Shown here piece after piece: positions 58,367 through 64,000 of a stretch of DNA of 64,000 nt. Below the pieces are notes generated by a model. That model was not told the DNA's origin and searched no databases. It saw only the letters and a program-made list of their open reading frames with translations. How positions within the stretch are numbered: position 1 is the first letter of the stretch; the number at the start of each line of letters is the position of its first letter. Source of the DNA: Sphingomonas oligoaromativorans (GTDB lineage Bacteria; Pseudomonadota; Alphaproteobacteria; Sphingomonadales; Sphingomonadaceae). The position numbers and the translations under genes were made by a program. The stretch lies in NCBI RefSeq assembly GCF_011762195.1, contig NZ_JAASQK010000004.1, positions 186,001 to 250,000 of the forward strand. Reading direction: 5' to 3'.

Positions 58367-59272
58367 GTGCTGCACATCGTCCACCACCCCGGCTATGTCG
58401 CGCCCGGAGCGCCCGGCACGGGAATGCTGTTCGACAAATATGGTCTCGTGATGATGGCGCTGGACGAGGCGGGCACGGCCTATGAGGTCCACCGCCCCGG
58501 GCCGATGCCGCGCGCGTGGATCGATGCCGTCCATGATCCCGATTATGTCGAGCAGGTGCTGAGCTGCACCGTTCCGGCGGAGAAGGAGCGGCGGATCGGT
58601 TTCCCGGTCACGCCCCGCGTCTCCCGCCGCTCGCAGCTCTCGCCCGGCGGCACCTGGCTCGCGGCGCGGCTGGCGCTCAGGACGGGCTATGCCGCGAACG
58701 GGGCGGGCGGCAGCCATCATGCGCTCTACGACACGGGCGCGGGCTATTGCGTGTTCAACGACCTCGCCATCGCCGCGCACCGGCTGGTGGCGGAGGGGAC
58801 GGTCCGCTGCGTGCTGATCGTCGATCTGGACGTCCATCAGGGCGATGGCACCGCGGCGCTCACCGCCGGTCGGGACGACATCGTCACCTTCTCCATGCAC
58901 GGCGAGCGCAACTTCCCGGCGCGCAAGGCCCGTTCGGACCTCGACGTAGCGCTGCCGGACGGGACGGGGGACGCGGCCTATCTCGACGCGCTGGCGCGGC
59001 ACCTGCCCGCATTGATGAAGGCGGTGCGGCCCGATCTCATCCTCTATCAGGCGGGCATCGATCCGCATGAGGCGGATCGTCTGGGCCGCCTCTCGCTGAC
59101 CGACGCGGGGCTGGAAGCGCGGGATCGCTTCGTCATGCTGCAAGCGCAGCAAAATCAAGTGCCCCTCGCGAGCGTGCTGGGCGGAGGATATGGCACAGAT
59201 CGCATGGCGATCGCGCGGCGTCACGCCATGTCGATGCGAGTGTTGGCCGATGAACACACCAGGTCAGGTTGA
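58367..59272 (+). CDS. histone deacetylase family amidohydrolase
   Basis: A 301-residue arginase/deacetylase-fold zinc enzyme. The His pair in GGSHHALYD, zinc ligands in VDLDVHQGDGTAAL and QAGIDPHEADRLG, and the catalytic Tyr in LGGGYGTD are all present. Bacterial members act on acetylated polyamines, acetoin-linked substrates or other N-acyl groups rather than histones; the substrate here is open. The GTG start at 58367 is preceded by AGGAAGG. Confidence 0.88.
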   Translation: MLHIVHHPGYVAPGAPGTGMLFDKYGLVMMALDEAGTAYEVHRPGPMPRAWIDAVHDPDYVEQVLSCTVPAEKERRIGFPVTPRVSRRSQLSPGGTWLAARLALRTGYAANGAGGSHHALYDTGAGYCVFNDLAIAAHRLVAEGTVRCVLIVDLDVHQGDGTAALTAGRDDIVTFSMHGERNFPARKARSDLDVALPDGTGDAAYLDALARHLPALMKAVRPDLILYQAGIDPHEADRLGRLSLTDAGLEARDRFVMLQAQQNQVPLASVLGGGYGTDRMAIARRHAMSMRVLADEHTRSG

Positions 59273-59392
59273 GCGCGGGCTGGATCTTTTCTTCATTGAG
59301 CCTTTCCGCTGAGAGGCTTACGACATGAATCATCCGCTTCGCGCTAGCGTTGTTGGCGCGTGTACCGTATCGCCTTCCAGGGTTTTCGGAAC

Positions 59393-61291
59393 ATGGCCAC
59401 AGCCGCGCGTGAACTGACCCCCCATGAAGCCTCCGCACATCCGGCGCCCGAGTCCATCGTCGTGCGGTTCGCCGGGGACTCCGGCGACGGGATGCAATTG
59501 ACCGGCGGGCAGTTCACCCTCTCGACCGCGCTCGCCGGCAACGATCTCGCCACCTTCCCGGATTTCCCGGCCGAGATCCGCGCGCCGCAGGGCACGACCT
59601 TCGGCGTCTCCGCCTTCCAGATCAATTTCGGCTCGACCGCGATCGAGACGGCGGGCGACCAGCCGGACGTGCTCGTCGCGATGAACCCGGCGGCGCTCAA
59701 GGTGAATGCCGAGGCGCTGAAGCCGGGCGGCCTCATCATCGCCGACGAGGGCGAGTTCACCGCCCGCAACCTCGCCAAGGCGGGCTATCCCGAGGGCGTC
59801 AATCCGCTGACGGACGGCAGCCTCGGCCGCTGGCAGTTGATGTCCTTCAACATCTCGCAGCTCACCATGGATGCCGTGAAGCCGTTCGGCCTCGGCAACA
59901 AGGAGGCGCTGCGCTGCAAGAATATGTGGACGCTGGGCCTCGCGCTCTGGATGTTCGATCGATCGCGCGAGCCGATCGTCCACTGGCTCCAGGCCAAGTT
60001 CGCCAAGTCGCCCGAGCTGGCCGAGGCCAATATAGCGGCGCTCAATGCCGGCCATGCCTTCGGCGAGACGGCGGAGATCGGCGCGGACGCGGCGCGGGGC
60101 CTGCACCAGCACCATGTCGCGCCGGCGCCCGCCGAGCCCGGCCTTTACCGCACGGTGACGGGCGCGGAATCCATCTCGCTCGGCCTCGTCGCGGGATCGA
60201 AGCTGGCGGGCGTGGACATGTTCTTCGGCGGCTATCCGATCACGCCGGCCTCCGCGATCCTGCATCACCTGTCGCGCCTCAAGGAGTTCGGCGTCACCAC
60301 CTTTCAGGCGGAGGACGAGATCGCGGCGATCGCGTCCGCCATCGGCGCCTCCTATGCGGGGAAACTGGGCGTCACCTCCTCCTCGGGGCCGGGCATCGCG
60401 CTCAAGGGCGAGGCGATGGGGCTGGCGATCATGACCGAGCTGCCGCTCGTCATCGTCAACTCGCAGCGCGGCGGCCCGTCGACCGGGCTTCCGACCAAGA
60501 CCGAGCAGTCGGACCTGTATCAGGCGGTCTATGGCCGCAACGGCGATGCGCCGATGCCGGTGATCGCCGCCGCCTCGCCGGCCGACGCCTTCGATTGCGC
60601 GATCGAGGCCTGCCGCATCGCCACGCAATTCATGACGCCGGTGATGCTGTTGACGGACGGCTATATCGCCAATGCGGCGGAGCCGTGGAAGGTGCCGGAC
60701 ATGGCGGCCTATCAGGCTTTCCCGGTGAGCTTCCGCACCGATCCTCCGGCCGAGGGCGAGGCCTTCCTTCCTTATGCGCGGGACGCGAAGGGCGCGCGGC
60801 CCTGGGTGAAGCCCGGCACGCCCGGCCTGCTCCACCGCATCGGCGGCATCGAGAAGAAGGAGGGCAGCGGCAATATCGACTATGCCCCGCCCAACCATCA
60901 GGCGATGACCGACGCGCGCAAGGCCAAGGTGGACGGCATCGCCGCGCACATCCCGCCGCAATCGATCGCGCTGGGCGAGGCGGGGAGCAGGCTGGTGGTG
61001 GTCGGCTGGGGATCGACCTTCGGGCCGATCCATCAGGCGGTCCGCCGGGCGCGGGCGAGGGGGCTGGACGTCAGCCACATCCACCTCCGCCATATCTGGC
61101 CGCTGCCGGCCAATCTCGGCGATCTGCTGCGGAGCTTCGGCGCGATCATCGTGCCCGAGATGAACACGGGCCAGCTCAAGACGGTGCTGCGCGATCAGTT
61201 CCTCGTGGATGCCCGGCCGCTCAGCAAGGTGTCGGGCCAGCCCTTCCGCATCGCCGAGATCGAAGCCGCCATCGAGAGGGCGCTTTCATGA
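59393..61291 (+). CDS. korA: 2-oxoacid:ferredoxin oxidoreductase subunit alpha (gamma-alpha fusion)
   Basis: Large subunit of a thiamine-dependent oxidoreductase that converts 2-oxoglutarate (or another 2-oxoacid) and CoA to acyl-CoA with reduction of ferredoxin. The 632 residues fuse the gamma domain (VVRFAGDSGDGMQLTGGQF at about 25-43) and the alpha domain (FFGGYPITPASAILHHLSRL near 280). NSQRGGPSTGLPTKTEQSDL and the C-terminal VPEMNTGQLKTVLRDQF are hallmarks of the KorA subgroup. ATG 59360 is an alternative start. Coupled by ATGA to korB. Confidence 0.92.
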   Translation: MATAARELTPHEASAHPAPESIVVRFAGDSGDGMQLTGGQFTLSTALAGNDLATFPDFPAEIRAPQGTTFGVSAFQINFGSTAIETAGDQPDVLVAMNPAALKVNAEALKPGGLIIADEGEFTARNLAKAGYPEGVNPLTDGSLGRWQLMSFNISQLTMDAVKPFGLGNKEALRCKNMWTLGLALWMFDRSREPIVHWLQAKFAKSPELAEANIAALNAGHAFGETAEIGADAARGLHQHHVAPAPAEPGLYRTVTGAESISLGLVAGSKLAGVDMFFGGYPITPASAILHHLSRLKEFGVTTFQAEDEIAAIASAIGASYAGKLGVTSSSGPGIALKGEAMGLAIMTELPLVIVNSQRGGPSTGLPTKTEQSDLYQAVYGRNGDAPMPVIAAASPADAFDCAIEACRIATQFMTPVMLLTDGYIANAAEPWKVPDMAAYQAFPVSFRTDPPAEGEAFLPYARDAKGARPWVKPGTPGLLHRIGGIEKKEGSGNIDYAPPNHQAMTDARKAKVDGIAAHIPPQSIALGEAGSRLVVVGWGSTFGPIHQAVRRARARGLDVSHIHLRHIWPLPANLGDLLRSFGAIIVPEMNTGQLKTVLRDQFLVDARPLSKVSGQPFRIAEIEAAIERALS

Positions 61292-62319
61292 ACGACATGA
61301 CCCCGGTGACCAGCAAGCCCAAGGACTGGGAGAGCGATCAGGAGGTCCGCTGGTGCCCCGGCTGCGGCGACTATGCGATCCTGAAGGCGATCCAGCGCAC
61401 CATGCCCGATCTGGGCGTGAGGCCGGAGAGCACGGTGTTCATCTCCGGCATAGGCTGCTCGTCGCGCTTTCCCTATTACATGGAGACATACGGCTTCCAC
61501 ACCATCCACGGCCGCGCGCCGGCGGTGGCGACGGGGGTGAAGCTCGCCAATCCCGATCTGGACGTGTGGATCATCACCGGCGACGGCGACGGCCTCTCGA
61601 TCGGCGGCAACCACACGCTGCACCTGCTGCGGCGCAATCTCGATTGCCAGATTTTGCTGTTCAACAACGAGATTTACGGGCTCACCAAGGGCCAATATTC
61701 GCCGACTTCGCGGACGGGGACGCGCTCGCCCTCGACGCCGTTCGGATCGGTGGACGGGCCGGTGAACCCCTGCGCCTTCGCGCTCGGCGCGGGCGCGCGC
61801 TTCGTGGCGCGGGGGATCGACGTCCACAAGAATCTGCCCGGCGTGTTCAAGGCGGCCCATGCTCACAGGGGCGCGAGCTTCGTCGAGATATACCAGAACT
61901 GCATCGTCTATAATGACGAGGTGTTCGCCCCCTTCACCGAGAAGAAGGAAGCCGCCGCCCGGCAGGTCTGGCTGGAGCATGGGCAACCGATGCTGTTCGA
62001 CGGCGGGCTCAAGGGCCTTGCGCTCGACGCCAAGGCGCTGGCGCTCAAGGTGGTGGACGTCGCGGGCGGCGACTGGAAGGCGGCGGGCGTGCTCGTGCAT
62101 GACGAGACCAACCGCTCCATCGCGAACATGCTCGTGACCATGCCATCCGGCGCCCATCCGGTGGCGCTCGGCGTGATCTACCAGTCTCCCGCGCCGACCT
62201 TCGAGAGCGCCGTGATCGAGCAGAACGCCCGCGCGTCGGAAGGCAAGAAGCCGGACCTTCAGGCGCTCATCTCCAAGGGGCAGACCTGGATGGTCGAGAA
62301 GGAGCCGCACGCCATTTGA
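61288..62319 (+). CDS. korB: 2-oxoacid:ferredoxin oxidoreductase subunit beta
   Basis: Thiamine-diphosphate-binding subunit, 343 residues. The TPP motif is ITGDGDGLSIGGNH continuing to LLFNNEIYGLTKGQYSPTS. Cysteines in RWCPGCGDYAIL and GIGCSSRFPYY are placed as in two-subunit KorAB enzymes that hold one 4Fe-4S cluster. No separate delta ferredoxin subunit is adjacent. KorAB of this type occurs in aerobes, where it can supplement 2-oxoglutarate dehydrogenase. G-rich sequence after the stop leads into a repeat-derived region. Confidence 0.93.
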   Translation: MNDMTPVTSKPKDWESDQEVRWCPGCGDYAILKAIQRTMPDLGVRPESTVFISGIGCSSRFPYYMETYGFHTIHGRAPAVATGVKLANPDLDVWIITGDGDGLSIGGNHTLHLLRRNLDCQILLFNNEIYGLTKGQYSPTSRTGTRSPSTPFGSVDGPVNPCAFALGAGARFVARGIDVHKNLPGVFKAAHAHRGASFVEIYQNCIVYNDEVFAPFTEKKEAAARQVWLEHGQPMLFDGGLKGLALDAKALALKVVDVAGGDWKAAGVLVHDETNRSIANMLVTMPSGAHPVALGVIYQSPAPTFESAVIEQNARASEGKKPDLQALISKGQTWMVEKEPHAI

Positions 62320-62363
62320 GGGGGGGGCGGGGTTGGGGGTCTTTTTGCCCCCGACGCGTCTTC

Positions 62364-62453
62364 CGTCACCCTGACGAAGGTCAGGGTCCATTCGCGTTCC
62401 GTGAGAAGAAGGGGCGCTGCGTGAATGGATCCCGGATCAAGTCCGGGATGACG
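62364..62453. repeat. pair of palindromic repeat units in inverted arrangement
   Basis: Unit one (62364-62393) contains ACCCTGACGAAGGTCAGGGT. Unit two (62423-62453) contains ATCCCGGATCAAGTCCGGGAT. Each unit can form its own hairpin, and the outer ends (CGTCA...CCATTC and GAATGG...TGACG) are complementary, so the whole 90 bases forms a larger imperfect palindrome. It lies between the convergent korB and SDR genes and may end transcription from both sides. Such REP-like units are common in sphingomonad intergenic DNA as I recall. Confidence 0.8.
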
Positions 62454-62501
62454 AAAGAAAGGAGGGCTGGGAAAGAGCCGGTTCGTTAGGGCAGGACGTC
62501 C

Positions 62502-63218
62502 TCAGCCGCCGATGCGGGTACGGTGGCCGGTCTCGAAATCGTCGGTGATGAGCTTCGCGATGGCGGCGCCCGCTTCGGCTGGCTGCTGGATCGTGGCGGG
62601 GTCTTCGCCCGGATAGGCGTTGTGGCGCATCGCCGTCGCGGTCGCACCCGGATCGACGATGGCAACACGGATCGGCGCGAGCTGCTCCACCTCGTCGGCA
62701 TAGGCGAGCACCAGCGTCTCCAGCGCCGCCTTGGAGGCGCCATAGGCCCCCCAATAGGCGCGGGGCTTCGCGCCCACGCTGGAGGTGAGCGCCACCACCC
62801 GCCCGCGCTCGGACTTGCGGAGCAGCGGATCGAAATTGGCGATCAGCGCCTGATTGGCGAGCAGGTTGAGCGTCAGCAGCCTGTTGAACTGCTTGCCGTC
62901 GATCGAGGAGACGGGGCCGAGCTCGCCCAGCATCGCTGCGTTCAGGACGAGGATGTCGAGCGCGTCCCAGCGGCTGCCGATGGCGGTCGCCAAGCGGGCG
63001 ATCGAGTCGCTCTCGGTCAGGTCCATCGGCGCGATGGTGGCGGAGCCGCCCGCGTCATGGATGCGCTCCTCCAGCTCCTCCAGCCCGCCCGAGGTGCGGG
63101 CCGTCAGCACGACATGCGCGCCCAGCGCGGCCAGAGCCTCCGCCGTGGCCGCGCCGATGCCGCGCGACGCGCCGGTGACGAGCGCGGTCTGGCCGGAGAG
63201 GGGCTTATCGATCATCAC
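62502..63218 (-). CDS. short-chain dehydrogenase/reductase
   Basis: NAD(P)-dependent oxidoreductase of 238 residues. Cofactor motif TGASRGIGAATAEAL (about residues 15-29), LVLNAAMLGELG (NAAG-like), catalytic Ser in ALTSSVG and the YGASK active site (WGAYGASKAAL) are present. No substrate can be assigned. MMIDKP offers two adjacent Met starts (63218 or 63215). It is read in the same direction as purF, separated from it by a palindromic repeat. Confidence 0.9.
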   Translation of the reverse strand: MMIDKPLSGQTALVTGASRGIGAATAEALAALGAHVVLTARTSGGLEELEERIHDAGGSATIAPMDLTESDSIARLATAIGSRWDALDILVLNAAMLGELGPVSSIDGKQFNRLLTLNLLANQALIANFDPLLRKSERGRVVALTSSVGAKPRAYWGAYGASKAALETLVLAYADEVEQLAPIRVAIVDPGATATAMRHNAYPGEDPATIQQPAEAGAAIAKLITDDFETGHRTRIGG

Positions 63219-63228
63219 ACTCGAAACT

Positions 63229-63310
63229 CCGTTCGTCCTGAGCTTGTCGAAGGACGTGCAGCGAACGCTGCGCCTGGGGCACGCACTTCGGCAAGCTCAG
63301 TGCGAACGGG
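63229..63310. repeat. inverted pair of GTCCTGAGCTTGTCGAAGGAC-like units
   Basis: Unit one (63229-63259) has CCTGAGCTTGTCGAAGG, flanked by CCGTTCGT and ACGTGC. Unit two (63279-63310), read on the other strand, has CACTGAGCTTGCCGAAGTG with the same flanks, and the compensating changes keep its own stem. Each unit is a hairpin and the pair forms a long inverted repeat. It fills the gap between the purF stop and the SDR start. Confidence 0.85.
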
Positions 63311-63320
63311 ATTGTGGACC

Positions 63321-64000
63321 TTATGCCGCGCGTTCGCCGAGCAGCGAGAGCTGGTCGGCCGGGGCGACATCCTCCTGATCGGTCAGGTGGGTCGGATAAT
63401 CGCCGGTGAAGCAGGCGTCGCAATATTGCGGCTTGCCTTCGTCGCGCCCTTCCTCGCCGAGCGCGCGGTAGAGGCCGTCGATCGAGAGGAAGGAAAGGCT
63501 GTCGACCTTGATGTAATCCGCCATCTCGGCGACCGACATCTGGGCGGCGAGCAGCTTGGCGCGCTCCGGCGTGTCGACGCCGTAGAAGCACGAGTGGCGC
63601 GTCGGCGGCGAGGCGATGCGCATATGCACCTCCTTGGCGCCGGCATCGCGCAGCATCTGCACGATCTTGAGGCTGGTGGTGCCGCGCACGATCGAATCGT
63701 CGATGAGGACGAGGCGCTTGCCGTCGATCAGAGAGCGGTTGGCGTTATGCTTCAGCTTCACGCCGAGGTGGCGGATGCCGTCGCCCGGCTGGATGAAGGT
63801 GCGGCCGACATAGTGCGAGCGGATGATGCCCAGCTCGAACGGGATGCCGCTCTCCTGCGCATAGCCGATCGCGGCGGGCGTGCCCGAATCCGGCACCGGG
63901 ACGACATAATCGGCCTCGATCGGGTTCTCGCGGGCCAGCTCCGCGCCGATGCGCTTGCGCACCGAATAGACGCTGGTGCCGTCCACGATCGAATCGGGGC
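63321..64000 (-). CDS. purF: amidophosphoribosyltransferase PurF, C-terminal part
   Basis: Glutamine phosphoribosylpyrophosphate amidotransferase makes phosphoribosylamine, the first committed step of purine synthesis. Only the C-terminal 226 or so codons are in the window; the gene continues past 64000 and lacks its N-terminal glutaminase domain here. Visible are [19 protein letters not shown] at the edge, [16 protein letters not shown], the flexible loop region YVGRTFIQP and the PRPP-binding site [16 protein letters not shown]. The C-terminus has [13 protein letters not shown]. The frame is open to the edge, so no start is annotated. Confidence 0.95.
   Translation of the reverse strand, partial: PDSIVDGTSVYSVRKRIGAELARENPIEADYVVPVPDSGTPAAIGYAQESGIPFELGIIRSHYVGRTFIQPGDGIRHLGVKLKHNANRSLIDGKRLVLIDDSIVRGTTSLKIVQMLRDAGAKEVHMRIASPPTRHSCFYGVDTPERAKLLAAQMSVAEMADYIKVDSLSFLSIDGLYRALGEEGRDEGKPQYCDACFTGDYPTHLTDQEDVAPADQLSLLGERAA

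Noticed and set aside
58367-59272. True histone deacetylase acting on chromatin
   Set aside because: Bacterial members of this fold act on acetylated small molecules or unknown N-acyl substrates; nothing here suggests a chromatin target.

Overview
The window is GC-rich chromosomal DNA with tightly packed genes and no visible mobile elements. Gene content points to an aerobic alphaproteobacterium, most likely Sphingomonadaceae. Evidence for this: an aerobic (cob-type) cobalamin pathway, a DivL-like kinase with tyrosine in the H-box, AddAB rather than RecBCD, an AmgK/MurU peptidoglycan-recycling pair, a large TonB-dependent receptor next to a 2-oxoglutarate oxygenase, and dispersed palindromes of a type I associate with sphingomonads. 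The assignment rests on family recognition, not on a search.

Layout. 46-405: small membrane-anchored protein. 380-8814: cobalamin genes cobG-H-I-J-L-E-M-B-F on the minus strand behind a cobalamin riboswitch (about 8895-9078), with cobK inverted inside the block. 9251-10947: ABC-2 exporter pair. 11152-13785: secreted GH3 glycosidase with a LacI-type operator. 13849-22130: Pit phosphate transporter, MFS permease, VOC protein, GFA protein, alpha/beta hydrolase, diguanylate cyclase, peroxiredoxin, glycosyltransferase, YqgE. 22145-23661: ahcY behind a perfect palindrome. 23957-28147: TonB-dependent receptor and 2OG-Fe(II) oxygenase separated by a strong terminator. 28329-39239: overlapping run divL-tsaE-amgK-murU-addB-addA, followed by trxA. 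39638-45000: inositol-phosphatase family gene, argJ, secA. 45058-51852: isochorismatase-like gene diverging from a 5-oxoproline module (5-oxoprolinase, DUF969, DUF979, DUF2891). 51856-58271: PilZ protein, then a minus-strand block with astA, astB, an M20 hydrolase, a DUF481 outer-membrane protein, rppH and a GDXG esterase. 58367-64000: histone-deacetylase-fold amidohydrolase, korA-korB, an SDR, and the 3' part of purF running off the right edge.

How genes work together. The cob block covers precorrin-2 to the a,c-diamide of hydrogenobyrinic acid and is probably shut down by adenosylcobalamin. The divL operon joins cell-cycle signalling, t6A tRNA modification, MurNAc/GlcNAc salvage and double-strand break repair through short overlaps that suggest translational coupling. 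The 5-oxoproline module looks like uptake plus ATP-driven ring opening to glutamate. The ast genes begin arginine succinyltransferase catabolism, and the adjacent M20 hydrolase could supply a desuccinylase step.

Most genes are ordinary housekeeping or accessory functions. I see no phage, CRISPR array, IS element, tRNA or rRNA. The best candidates for something new are the inverted, doubly overlapping cobK, DUF2891 in the oxoproline operon, the M20 hydrolase in the ast block, and the terminator placed directly before the oxygenase gene.
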